Below are positions 1-7,599 of a stretch of 9,463 nucleotides of DNA, one piece after another; position 1 is the stretch's first letter; each line of letters begins with the position of its first letter. The stretch is from CAYUYV01 sp964522525. Its GTDB lineage: Bacteria > Pseudomonadota > Alphaproteobacteria > JAJFIK01. The position numbers and the translations under genes were made by a program. Location of the stretch: positions 1-9,463 of the forward strand of contig CAZFWG010000116.1 in NCBI GenBank assembly GCA_964522525.1, given 5' to 3'. Below the pieces are notes generated by a model. The model ran no database searches. It was not told the origin of the DNA and saw only the letters and a program-made list of their open reading frames with translations.

Positions 1-3000
1 ACACCATCACGGGCACGAGCGGTGCCGACATCATCGAAGGCGGCTCAGGCAACGACTTCATTACCGGTGGGAGGGGGAATGACACCCTCGACGGGGAGGC
101 CGGCTCGGATACGCTGGATCTGTCCGGCGCGACGAGAGGCATTGTGTTCGACACCAACGGTGGCACCCAGGTGATCAATACGGGGGCTGAAGGCACGGAT
201 ACGGTCAGTAATTTCGAAAACGTCATCACCGGCTCCGGCAACGACTCGATCACCGGGGGGGCGGAGAACAACGTGTTCGAAACCGGTGCGGGCAACGACA
301 CGATCAGTGCTGGTGGCGGCAATGATGAGGTCATCATCAACACCGGCGACGGCATGAATGTCATTGATGGCGGTACCGGCAACGATACCCTGACAGTGAA
401 CGGCGATGGCGCCGTCAACACCATTGTGGTCGACAATGCGGATGCGGACGGTGATCTGGAACTGACCGTTGACGGGGCGGAGAGTTCGGTCTCGGGCGTC
501 GAAGACATCACCATCAATACCGGTGACGGCGCGGACAGTGTTACAGTCGGAGACAATCTGAACGGGGCCGGTGTCGATCAAAACACCATCACCACCAATC
601 TCGGCAGTGGTAATGACACCTTCTCGGCGGAAGGCAGCGACATCAGCCAAATCGTCAATGGCGAGAGTGGTGACGATGAGATCACCGGGGGCGATCTGAA
701 TGACGTCCTGAGTGGCGGGTCAGGGTCTGATGAGCTGAACGGCGGTAAGGGCGACGACACGCTGGCCGGCGGCCGCGGCGCCGACACCCTCGAAGGTGGT
801 GAAGGTACGGACACGGCGGACTTCTCGAGCTCCGGTGGCGGCGTGAATGTGAACCTGGCCACGGGCACGGGATCGGGCGGCGACGCATCCGGCGATACCT
901 TCTCCAACATCGAGAACGTGATTGGCTCCAACCGGAATGACACGATTACCGGCGATGGTGGTGCCAACCAGATTGATCTCGGTAATGGCGGCAATGACAG
1001 CGTCAATGGCGGCGGCGGTGCCGACACCTTCGAGCAGGTCGGTGAAGGTAACGACACCGTGCATGGCGGCAGCGGGAACGACACGTTCCTGGTCACGGGC
1101 GAGATCTCCAACCGGGATACGCTGAATGGCGGCAGCGGTGAGGACTCGATCCAGGCTGTTGATGCTGACGGCACCCCGTCAGCCCTGAATGTTTCGACCT
1201 TCGACACAACGGACGGCAATGTGTCGGGCATCGACTCGATCGAGGCCACATCCATCAAGGGCACCAATGGTGCCAACATCATTGACGTGTCCCGCGTATC
1301 CAATGTCGATGTCGAGGCCATCAATACCGGTGGCGGCAATGACACGGTGGTCGGGAACGGGCAGGACAACGTGGTCAATGCCGGAGACGGCAATGACGTG
1401 GTCAATGCCAGTGCCGGCAACGACACGATCAATCTCGGCGATGGCGGCAATGACAGCGTCAAGGGTGGCGCGGACAACGACACCTTCGAGCAGGTCGGTG
1501 AAGGCAACGACACCGTGCATGGCGGCAGCGGGGACGACACCTTCCTGGTCACCGGCGAGATCTCCAACCGGGACACGCTGAAGGGCGGCAGCGGTGAGGA
1601 CTCGATCCAGGCCGTTGAGGAGGACGGTGAAACGCTCACCACGCTGAATGTCTCGACGTTCGATACGACCGGCCCGGACCGCAATGTGTCGGGCATCGAC
1701 TCGATCGAGGCGACATCCATCGAAGGCACCAATGGCGCCAACGTCATTGATGTGTCCCGCGTATCCAATGTCGATGTCGAGGCCATCAATGCCGGTGGCG
1801 GCAATGACACGGTGGTCGGCAACATCCAGGCCAATGTGATCAATGCCGGTGATGGTAATGATGTGGTCAATGCCGGCGGCGGGAACGACACGATCAATCT
1901 CGGCAATGGCGGCAATGACAGCGTCAAGGGTGGCGAAGGCAACGACACCTTCGAGCAGGTCGGCGAAGGCAACGACACCGTGCATGGCGGCATTGGGGAC
2001 GACACGTTCCTGGTGACCGGCGACATCTCCAACCGGGACGTGATCAAGGGCGGCAGCGGCCACGATACGATCAAAGCTGTCGACGCCGACGGCGATGTGT
2101 CGGCCCTGAATGTCTCGACTTTCGACACGACGGGATCGGATCGCAACGTGTCGGGCATTGACACGATCATGGCCACATCCATCGAGGGCACCAACGGATC
2201 GAACAGAATCGACCTGTCCCGGGTGGAGACACTCACCAACGGCACCGGCAATGATCCCGTCGAGATCAACGCCGGTGGCGGCAATGACACGGTGGTCGGG
2301 AACAGCCAGGACAACGTGATCAACGCGGGAGACGGCAATGACGTGGTCAATGCCGGGGCCGGCAACGACACGATCAATCTCGGCGATGGCGGCAATGACA
2401 GCGTCAAGGGCGGCCGCGGCGATGACACCTTCGAGCAGGTCGGCGAAGGCAATGATACGGTGCATGGCGGCAGCGGGAACGACACCTTCCTGGTGACCGG
2501 CGAGATCTCCAACCGGGACGTGATCAAGGGCGGCAGCGGCCACGATACGATTGAAGCCGTTGATGCGGAGGGCACTCTGGCGGCCCTGAATGTTTCGACC
2601 TTCGACACGACCGGACCGGATCGCAATGTGTCGAGTATCGAGACGATCAAGGCCACATCCATCGAGGGCACCAATGGCTCTAACCTCATCGATTTGTCCC
2701 GGGTGAAGAACGTCGATGTAGAGGCCATTAACGCTGGTGGCGGAAACGACACGGTCATCGGCAACCGGGACGCCAATTTGATCGACGGCGGTGCCGGTAA
2801 TGACTCGATCAATGGAGGCGGCGGCAACGACACCCTGATTGGCGGGGCCGGCAATGACACATTGAAAGGGGGTAGTGGCAGCGACAAGTTTGTCTTTGAT
2901 CTCGACGGCAATACGGGCCGCGACACCATCCTCGATTTCCGGAATGGCAGTGACAAGCTGGTCATTGTCAACGACGATAATACCTACGTCGATAGCGTTG

Positions 3001-3137
3001 AAGAATTGAAGGAAATAGCCACGATCACACAGCGCGGCAGTGATCTTGAGATCAAATTCAAAGCCGGTGGTGTGTTGACGATCAATAACTTCAATGAGAG
3101 CAGGCTCGATGAGAGTGATTTCGCCGAATTGTATTAA
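1..3137 (+). CDS. Large RTX (Gly-Asp-rich, Ca2+-binding) type I secreted protein, 5'-partial
   Basis: The frame is open from base 3 to the TAA at 3135-3137 (1044 codons) and continues past the left edge. The 45 or so codons before the GTG at 144 already encode RTX repeats (for example GGSGNDFITGGRGNDTLDGE), so that GTG is not the start. The protein is acidic, has no cysteine-rich or catalytic motif, and is full of GGxGxDx(L/I/V)x nonapeptides that in known RTX proteins fold into calcium-filled beta-rolls outside the cell. Visible residues 1-320 are mixed RTX and beta-rich sequence; 324-935 are four tandem modules (see repeat entry); 936-960 are classical nonapeptides. The tail from about 960 (SDKFVFDLDGNTGRDTILDF, later SDFAELY at the extreme end) resembles the serralysin-type C-terminal region read by type I secretion systems. 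The ABC/HlyD exporter pair follows directly downstream. It is probably an adhesin, S-layer-like or matrix protein; an enzymatic domain could still lie upstream of the window. Export class is confident, biological role is unknown. Confidence 0.93.
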   Translation, partial: TITGTSGADIIEGGSGNDFITGGRGNDTLDGEAGSDTLDLSGATRGIVFDTNGGTQVINTGAEGTDTVSNFENVITGSGNDSITGGAENNVFETGAGNDTISAGGGNDEVIINTGDGMNVIDGGTGNDTLTVNGDGAVNTIVVDNADADGDLELTVDGAESSVSGVEDITINTGDGADSVTVGDNLNGAGVDQNTITTNLGSGNDTFSAEGSDISQIVNGESGDDEITGGDLNDVLSGGSGSDELNGGKGDDTLAGGRGADTLEGGEGTDTADFSSSGGGVNVNLATGTGSGGDASGDTFSNIENVIGSNRNDTITGDGGANQIDLGNGGNDSVNGGGGADTFEQVGEGNDTVHGGSGNDTFLVTGEISNRDTLNGGSGEDSIQAVDADGTPSALNVSTFDTTDGNVSGIDSIEATSIKGTNGANIIDVSRVSNVDVEAINTGGGNDTVVGNGQDNVVNAGDGNDVVNASAGNDTINLGDGGNDSVKGGADNDTFEQVGEGNDTVHGGSGDDTFLVTGEISNRDTLKGGSGEDSIQAVEEDGETLTTLNVSTFDTTGPDRNVSGIDSIEATSIEGTNGANVIDVSRVSNVDVEAINAGGGNDTVVGNIQANVINAGDGNDVVNAGGGNDTINLGNGGNDSVKGGEGNDTFEQVGEGNDTVHGGIGDDTFLVTGDISNRDVIKGGSGHDTIKAVDADGDVSALNVSTFDTTGSDRNVSGIDTIMATSIEGTNGSNRIDLSRVETLTNGTGNDPVEINAGGGNDTVVGNSQDNVINAGDGNDVVNAGAGNDTINLGDGGNDSVKGGRGDDTFEQVGEGNDTVHGGSGNDTFLVTGEISNRDVIKGGSGHDTIEAVDAEGTLAALNVSTFDTTGPDRNVSSIETIKATSIEGTNGSNLIDLSRVKNVDVEAINAGGGNDTVIGNRDANLIDGGAGNDSINGGGGNDTLIGGAGNDTLKGGSGSDKFVFDLDGNTGRDTILDFRNGSDKLVIVNDDNTYVDSVEELKEIATITQRGSDLEIKFKAGGVLTINNFNESRLDESDFAELY
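972..2807 (+). repeat. Four tandem ~450-bp in-frame coding repeats within the RTX gene
   Basis: Taking the I(D/N)LG(N/D)GGNDSV motif as the boundary, the units run 972-1427 (152 codons), 1428-1892 (155), 1893-2372 (160) and 2373-2807 (145). Each has the same internal order: NDSVxGG, DTFEQVGEGNDTVHGG, DTFLVTG(E/D)ISNRD, a GGSGxDxI turn, a non-RTX stretch around LNVSTFDTT and NVSGIDSIEATS, then GTNGxNxIDxSRV, EAIN(A/T)GGGNDTVVGN and the next RTX block. DNA is conserved as well as protein: 2025-2071 and 2505-2551 are identical over 47 bases at an offset of exactly 480. Length differences are in-frame; unit 3 carries a longer linker (TNGTGNDPVE in place of the shorter SNVDVE). This pattern suggests recent duplication or ongoing gene conversion. 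Confidence 0.9.
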
Positions 3138-3167
3138 AGCTCTCGTCGCTTAAAACCACATTGACTT

Positions 3168-3194
3168 GGGGCTTGGCTGCTTGAGCTGAGCCCC
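3168..3194 (+). terminator. Hairpin terminator after the RTX gene
   Basis: An 11-bp stem (arms 3168-3178 and 3184-3194, GGGGCTTGGCT pairing with AGCTGAGCCCC through two central G-U wobbles) closes a five-base loop, GCTTG. It begins 30 bases after the RTX stop codon and is followed by TTGTCATTT, a modest U-rich tail. Position and shape fit a Rho-independent terminator that separates the RTX transcript from the exporter genes, perhaps with partial read-through. Confidence 0.7.
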
Positions 3195-3262
3195 TTGTCA
3201 TTTCGGTGACGTGTTTGCCCTCCCGGATCGGGGCCATTTCAGGAGGCCGAAAGGGCCGGTCC

Positions 3263-3296
3263 TTGGAAATTGATTGTAAGAAAAATAGTGTAGATT
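3263..3296 (+). promoter_or_regulatory. Possible promoter for the secretion ABC/HlyD pair
   Basis: This is a distinctly AT-rich island in GC-rich DNA, between the RTX terminator and the exporter genes. A TTGGAA (3263-3268) with a 17-base spacer to TAGTGT (3286-3291), or an overlapping TAGATT at 3291, could be a weak sigma-70-type promoter. Matches to consensus are poor; the call rests mainly on base composition and position. The rest of 3138-3434 holds no supportable gene. Confidence 0.3.
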
Positions 3297-3421
3297 TGGA
3301 TCGGGTGACGCGTCGGAGGATGATCGGCGGATTTCCTACCTGATGCGTTGCGCAGATTGCGAAGCTGGCTCCCCCATGGTGATGTAAGCTGCAAAAAAGG
3401 ACCGATTCCTGGGGTTCCGGT

Positions 3422-3437
3422 AAAGGGGCGTGGTGTG
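3422..3437 (+). promoter_or_regulatory. Ribosome binding site that sets the ABC transporter start at GTG 3435
   Basis: AAAGGGG at 3422-3428 lies six bases upstream of the in-frame GTG at 3435-3437. The longer open frame back to the TTG at 3348 has no comparable Shine-Dalgarno sequence, and its extra 29 residues do not look like the start of this family. Confidence 0.6.
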
Positions 3438-5186
3438 TCCAAGTCACAGTTGAAGGACGTCAGTCCGGTCCTCACACATGTGCGGACCCGCATGGTTGCC
3501 CAGTTGAGCTGGCTCTTCACGATCAGCTTCTGTGTCAATCTCCTGGTCTTTACCCAGCCCCTGTACATGTTCCAGGTGCTCGACCGGGTGATCGGTAGCG
3601 GTAACGTCAGTACACTTATCTATTTGACGATTATCGCCGGCGTGGCGATCTTCACCTGGGCGGCCCTCGATTTCATCCGTTCCCGCTTCATGAGCCGGCT
3701 CGGCATCTGGTTCGAACAGGAGCTGGGCCCGGAGATCGTCCGCTCCAGCATGGCGATGACCATTCTGGGCCAATCCGTCGGCACATCGGGCCTCAACCAC
3801 CTGGCCACGATCCGCACCTTCCTTCAGGGCTCGGCGGTCTTCGCGCTCATTGATGCGCCGGCCGCGCTCATGTTCATTGGCGTGTTGTTCTACATGCATC
3901 CGGCCCTGGGGCTCTTTGCCCTGTTCGGCGCCATCGTGCTTTTCGGTTCCGCCCTCTATAACGACCGCGCCACCTCGAAGCTTCTTGCCGAGACATCGAC
4001 GCTCCACAAGGAAACCCTGAAACGGGCCGAGCAGCAGATCTCCCATGCCCAGATCGTCCGTGCGCTTGGCATGACGGGCGATTTGGTCGATCAGTGGCGC
4101 CGCGCCAACATGGTGGTCATGCGCAATTACCTAATCACCGGCGATCGCAGTGGTCAGATTCTCGCCTTCTCCAAGTTTTTCCGTCTCTTCCTCCAGGTCA
4201 GCATTCTGGGCCTTGGCGCTTATCTCCTGCTCCAGCAGTCCCTGACGGCGGGCGGCATGATCGCGGCGTCCATCCTGCTGGGGCGGGGTCTGGCGCCGGT
4301 GGAACAGTCCATCGGTGCCTGGAAGACCCTGCGCGGCGCCGTGCAGGCCTGGGAAAGTCTGACCCAGCTCCTGCGCGTTCAGGCCGATAGGGAAAGTGTC
4401 GTCGATTTGCCCAAGCCCAAGGGAATTCTGTCCCTGGAAGAGGTCTCCTATGCGCCGCCGCGCCAGGAAAAGCCCATCCTGCTCAATGTTTCTTTCACGG
4501 TGAATCCCGGCAATCTCTGTGCGCTCATCGGTCCATCCGGCGCCGGAAAGTCTTCTCTCTGTCGTCTGATCGTAGGCATCGACGCGCCGTCCCGGGGCCA
4601 TGTGCGCCTGGATGGCGCGGATGTCTATCAATGGCAGTCGGCCGATCTCGGCAAGCATATCGGATATCTTCCGCAGACGGTTGACCTGTTCGAGGGCACC
4701 ATTGCGCACAACATCGCGCGCATGCAGACGCCGGACACGGAGCAGGTCCTCGCGGCGGCCAAACTCACCCAGGTGCATGACCTCATTCTCGGCCTCCCCG
4801 ATGGTTATGACACGGATATTGGCCGGGAGGGGGGGCGCCTGTCCGGCGGCATGCGCCAGCGCATCGGCCTTGCCCGTGCGCTCTATGGGGATCCCAGTCT
4901 GATCGTCCTTGACGAACCGAATTCCAATCTGGACCGGGCGGGGGAGGAAGCCCTGATCCGCGTTCTCGCCCATTTGCGCAAACAGAACCGCACCATTCTC
5001 CTGGTGGCCCACAGCCCGAACATCGTCCGGGGCAGCGATATGGTGGTGGTCTTGCAGCGCGGCATGGTGCAACGGGTGGGATCGCCCGCCCAGATTTTCC
5101 CCCATGTCAGTTCGGCGTCGGACATCAAGCCGGCGCCCAAGGCCGTGGATGGTCCGAAACGGGAAAGTCAGGCGAAACAGCCATGA
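3435..5186 (+). CDS. Type I secretion system permease/ATPase, PrtD family
   Basis: This inner-membrane ABC exporter would hydrolyse ATP to push the RTX substrate through a TolC-type tunnel. From GTG 3435 it has 583 residues, normal for PrtD-type transporters. An N-terminal membrane domain (about 20-310, with hydrophobic segments near 22-48, 60-80, 125-175 and 250-290) precedes the nucleotide-binding domain. In that domain I see Walker A GPSGAGKSS (366-374, Lys372), Q-loop Gln414 in YLPQ, signature LSGGMRQR (from 469), Walker B LIVLDEP (Asp493, Glu494), the EPNSNLD D-loop typical of PrtD proteins, and the H-loop His526. There is no N-terminal C39-peptidase or C39-like domain, which sets it apart from bacteriocin and HlyB/LapB-type exporters. 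Its stop overlaps the start of the HlyD gene (ATGA), indicating translational coupling. The RTX gene just upstream is the obvious substrate. An alternative start is TTG 3348, less likely. Confidence 0.93.
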   Translation: MSKSQLKDVSPVLTHVRTRMVAQLSWLFTISFCVNLLVFTQPLYMFQVLDRVIGSGNVSTLIYLTIIAGVAIFTWAALDFIRSRFMSRLGIWFEQELGPEIVRSSMAMTILGQSVGTSGLNHLATIRTFLQGSAVFALIDAPAALMFIGVLFYMHPALGLFALFGAIVLFGSALYNDRATSKLLAETSTLHKETLKRAEQQISHAQIVRALGMTGDLVDQWRRANMVVMRNYLITGDRSGQILAFSKFFRLFLQVSILGLGAYLLLQQSLTAGGMIAASILLGRGLAPVEQSIGAWKTLRGAVQAWESLTQLLRVQADRESVVDLPKPKGILSLEEVSYAPPRQEKPILLNVSFTVNPGNLCALIGPSGAGKSSLCRLIVGIDAPSRGHVRLDGADVYQWQSADLGKHIGYLPQTVDLFEGTIAHNIARMQTPDTEQVLAAAKLTQVHDLILGLPDGYDTDIGREGGRLSGGMRQRIGLARALYGDPSLIVLDEPNSNLDRAGEEALIRVLAHLRKQNRTILLVAHSPNIVRGSDMVVVLQRGMVQRVGSPAQIFPHVSSASDIKPAPKAVDGPKRESQAKQP

Positions 5187-6613
5187 AACGACGGCAGAAC
5201 AAACGCCAGGTGCCCGCGATTCTGAACCGGTCGGTGACCCTGAAACGCCGGCGCGCAACGCCGATTGCCCGGCGGGCGGACGACACGGCCGATCTTCTGG
5301 CCTCGCCCGTAGAGGACACCAAACTCGATCAATTGCTGGCGGCGCCAAAGCGCCAGGCCTTGATCCTGATCCTGGCCTTTTTTGTGGGACTGGGTAGCTT
5401 CGCGGCGATCGTGCCCCTGTCGAGCGCGGCGATCGCCCCCGGTGTCATCAATCCCGAAGGACGGCGGCGCCAGATCCAGCATCTCGAAGGCGGGATCATT
5501 CGCGCGATCCATGTCAGCGAGGGAGACATCGTCCGGGAGGGGGAGCCGCTCATCACGCTTGACGAAACCCAGCCGGAAGCGGCCTTCAAAATTCTGACCG
5601 AGCAATATTATTCCTTGAGCGCCATTCAGGCGCGGCTGCTCGCGGAGCAGGGAAGGGCCGAGCGGATCGATTTTCCGATCTGGCTGCTTGCGGATATGGC
5701 GCCCGACGCCCTGGAAGAGTTGGTCCGAACGCAGACGGATTTGTTTGAAAGCCGCACCTCCGTCCTGTCGAAACGTGAAGACCTGCAGCTCAAGAAGATT
5801 GCCCAGCTCAATGAGGAGATTGGCGGTCTTGAGGCTCAACGGAAAAGTGCCAGCGCACAGATCCGCTTGATCGACCAGGAGCTGGGCGGTCTCAAAGATC
5901 TGTTCGGGAAAGGGCTTGTGGCGAATACGCGTATTTTGGCCCTGGAACGCACGCGCGCCGAGCTGGAGGGCAGCCGGGCCGAATTTCAAGCCGCGATCGC
6001 GCGGGCGGAACAACAGATTTCCGAAGCCGAGATCCAGATCGTCACCAGCGTTGAACAGGCCATGGAGCGGATCAATCAGGAGTTGAGTTCCACCCGGACG
6101 CTGCTGGGTGATGTGCAGGCGAAGGTCGGCGCAAGCCGAGATGTCCTTGAACGGACCGTCATCCGCGCGCCCGTTTCGGGCACGGTCGCCAATCTCCGAT
6201 ATACGAGTGTCTCGGCGGTTGTGCGTCCGGGCGAACCGATTGTCGATGTGGTGCCCGACAAGGCGGAGCTTCTGATCGATGCTTATGTGAAACCCATCGA
6301 CATCGACAATGTCCATCAGGGCTTGTCAGCGAAGATCAGCCTTCCGGCCTTCAAGCAAAGAAACCTGCCGGAGATCAGGGGCGAAGTGATCTATGTCGCG
6401 GCGGACCGGACACTCGATGAGGCCACCGGACAGCCATTCTATCTGGCCCGGGTTCGGGTTGATACGGATGTTCTGGAGGCGAGTGACGGAACAATCGTGT
6501 TGACATCCGGCATGCCGGCCGAGGTGTTCATCAAGACCGGGGAGCGCACGGCTCTTCAATATCTCACCGGTCCGTTCCTGGCGTCCTTCGATCGCAGTTT
6601 CACGGAGCAGTAA
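5183..6613 (+). CDS. Type I secretion periplasmic adaptor (membrane fusion protein), HlyD family
   Basis: This 476-residue adaptor should link the ABC transporter in the inner membrane to an outer-membrane TolC-like channel. It has a basic, rather long cytoplasmic N-terminus (1-57), one membrane helix (about 58-78), a first lipoyl half-motif (about 84-128, with QHLEGGIIRAIHVSEGD), a long helical hairpin predicted as coiled coil (about 132-325, rich in Glu, Gln, Arg and Leu), the second lipoyl half (VIRAPVSGTVANL, 327-339) and a C-terminal beta-barrel region ending near 455. The order is that of the type I HlyD/PrtE/LapC family. The ATG at 5183 overlaps the TGA of the ABC gene by four bases, so the two are cotranscribed and coupled. 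No outer-membrane partner gene follows; the locus ends here and the next gene is convergent. The partner is probably encoded elsewhere, as is common. Confidence 0.94.
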   Translation: MKRRQNKRQVPAILNRSVTLKRRRATPIARRADDTADLLASPVEDTKLDQLLAAPKRQALILILAFFVGLGSFAAIVPLSSAAIAPGVINPEGRRRQIQHLEGGIIRAIHVSEGDIVREGEPLITLDETQPEAAFKILTEQYYSLSAIQARLLAEQGRAERIDFPIWLLADMAPDALEELVRTQTDLFESRTSVLSKREDLQLKKIAQLNEEIGGLEAQRKSASAQIRLIDQELGGLKDLFGKGLVANTRILALERTRAELEGSRAEFQAAIARAEQQISEAEIQIVTSVEQAMERINQELSSTRTLLGDVQAKVGASRDVLERTVIRAPVSGTVANLRYTSVSAVVRPGEPIVDVVPDKAELLIDAYVKPIDIDNVHQGLSAKISLPAFKQRNLPEIRGEVIYVAADRTLDEATGQPFYLARVRVDTDVLEASDGTIVLTSGMPAEVFIKTGERTALQYLTGPFLASFDRSFTEQ

Positions 6614-6624
6614 TCCTGCTCCGT
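6602..6624 (+). terminator. Perfect 9-bp hairpin spanning the HlyD-family stop codon
   Basis: ACGGAGCAG (6602-6610) and CTGCTCCGT (6616-6624) are perfect inverted copies around a five-base loop, TAATC, whose first three bases are the stop codon. There is no T-run after it, so it may protect the mRNA 3' end or act with the next hairpin rather than terminate by itself. Confidence 0.45.
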
Positions 6625-6681
6625 AGGCTGATATGGACGAGAAGTCTGCCTGTTCCCGACAGGGCTCCATCTTTATGCAGA

Positions 6682-6710
6682 GAAAGACGTCGCGGTTGTG
6701 CGCGTCTTTC
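6682..6710. terminator. Probable bidirectional terminator between convergent HlyD and hupE genes
   Basis: GAAAGACG (6682-6689) pairs with CGTCTTTC (6703-6710), and CGC (6691-6693) with GCG (6700-6702) inside, leaving T6690 as a bulge and a GGTTGT loop. The arms are A-rich on the outer left and T-rich on the outer right, so either strand yields a GC stem with a short U stretch. It lies 69 bases after the HlyD stop and 34 bases beyond the hupE stop, where a shared terminator is expected. Confidence 0.6.
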
Positions 6711-6743
6711 CCCTGCCGAATGGCCCTTGACGCCGGCGCTTTC

Positions 6744-7307
6744 CTAAGAGGCGGGATTACGCGCGGCGGCACCCGGCCGCAACCGTGACGCGGCGAGCGG
6801 CAGGATGACGCCCATGGCATGGAGGACAGCGGTCGCGATCAGGGCGCCGGCAAGAAAGGAAAGAGCCTTGCCCTCAAAGCCGATGGAGCCTTGCCCATGG
6901 ACCCATCCATGGCCCAGTGCCGTGACCGCAATCATGGCCCCCAGGCCCAGGGTGTTGAGCCGGCGGCGCAAGAACAAGCCTCCGGCGATCACGATCAGTG
7001 AGGCAACGACCAATATCTCCGCATAGGGAATGGTGAGCCCGCCAATCGCGGACAGCCCGCCCACGGCCATGCCGCCAAGGAAAAGAAGGGGAAAAAGCCA
7101 CATGGCTTTGCCCCGCCAAAGGACGGCAAGCGTGCCCACGGCAATCATCGCCAGCAGATGATCAAGGCCAAGAAAGGGATGGGCAAAGCCCTGGAAGAAC
7201 GGTGCCGTCTCAGGACCGTGATGATGTCCCGCATGGGCGAGGACGGGGGTCGAGGCAATCATAAAGAGGGCGGCCGACGGAACGAAAAGTCTCAGGGAAG
7301 ATGTCAT
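6744..7307 (-). CDS. hupE: HupE/UreJ-family membrane protein, probable nickel permease
   Basis: This 187-residue integral membrane protein probably brings nickel into the cell for the [NiFe] hydrogenase. It starts with a signal peptide (about 1-25, cleavage likely after AHA or just before), then a His-rich mature N-terminus (AHAGHHHG). The family signature HPFLGLDHLLAM is at 43-54; its His and Asp residues are thought to contact the metal. Further hydrophobic segments lie at about 51-66, 69-88, 96-113, 120-136 and 147-172, and a second His-containing segment LGHGWVHG at 131-138. It ends in a short basic tail. The ATG is preceded by GGAGGAAACC, a strong Shine-Dalgarno. The gene is transcribed away from hupS across a shared intergenic region, and its stop faces the HlyD gene. 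In many hup clusters hupE sits downstream of the structural genes on the same strand; here it is divergent. Nickel rather than cobalt is inferred from the hydrogenase context. Confidence 0.92.
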   Translation of the reverse strand: MTSSLRLFVPSAALFMIASTPVLAHAGHHHGPETAPFFQGFAHPFLGLDHLLAMIAVGTLAVLWRGKAMWLFPLLFLGGMAVGGLSAIGGLTIPYAEILVVASLIVIAGGLFLRRRLNTLGLGAMIAVTALGHGWVHGQGSIGFEGKALSFLAGALIATAVLHAMGVILPLAASRLRPGAAARNPAS

Positions 7308-7490
7308 GGTTTCCTCCGTCCTCAGAGACCCTTTCGGATCTCCCTTTTCCAGATCAAATCAAATGCGGAGCATGCGGGGTGCCCGCAGGTCGACATATGC
7401 AACCGCGCTGGCCGCAGAGGTCGTCCGGGCCGCCTGTTCCGTCCGTTTATCCTGTATCTGAAACCGTACTGAAGGCTCCGCCGGGGGGAT

Positions 7491-7504
7491 TTGACTCAAA
7501 TCAA
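7491..7504. promoter_or_regulatory. FNR/FixK-type binding site
   Basis: TTGAC-TCAA-ATCAA matches the FNR/FixK consensus TTGAT-N4-ATCAA at nine of ten defined positions. Its centre is about 176 bases before the hupS ATG and about 190 bases from the hupE ATG, so it could serve either promoter. FNR/FixK-type regulators activate uptake hydrogenase genes at low oxygen in several alphaproteobacteria, which makes the placement sensible. Which gene it controls, and whether it is bound, are inference. Confidence 0.65.
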
Positions 7505-7585
7505 GAAGCCGCTCCGCTTCATGGCTCACAGTATCCGGGATATGTGCCGCCATGGGGAGGAACGGCGCGATTGAAGACGCAAAAG

Positions 7586-7599
7586 GGACGGAAACGTCC
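7586..7599. other. Short GAAA-tetraloop hairpin in the hupS leader
   Basis: GGACG (7586-7590), GAAA, CGTCC (7595-7599) is a perfect five-base stem capped by a GNRA-type loop in the + strand transcript. Read on the - strand, the stem is followed by CTTTTG, a weak terminator-like shape that could block transcription towards hupE. Its small size means it may be chance. Confidence 0.3.

Noticed and set aside
578..2971. A 797-codon open frame on the - strand opposite the RTX gene, and a 454-codon one at 1179-2543
   Set aside because: Both are side effects of the repeated, strongly biased codons of the RTX gene. The translations are low-complexity Ser/Pro/Leu or Val/Asp/Ala repeats that mirror the tandem modules, with no ribosome binding site or recognisable domain.
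3263..3343. Small open frame (TTG 3263) downstream of AGGAGG at 3241-3246
   Set aside because: The spacing of about 16 bases is too long, the start is TTG, and the short peptide has no recognisable features.
3348..3434. N-terminal extension of the ABC transporter from TTG 3348
   Set aside because: The start is TTG without a clear Shine-Dalgarno, the extra residues look unlike family N-termini, and the GTG at 3435 has AAAGGGG six bases upstream.
7353..7362. Two adjacent ATCAA half-sites as a second FNR box
   Set aside because: They are direct repeats, and neither has a TTGAT-like partner at the four-base spacing needed for a palindrome.
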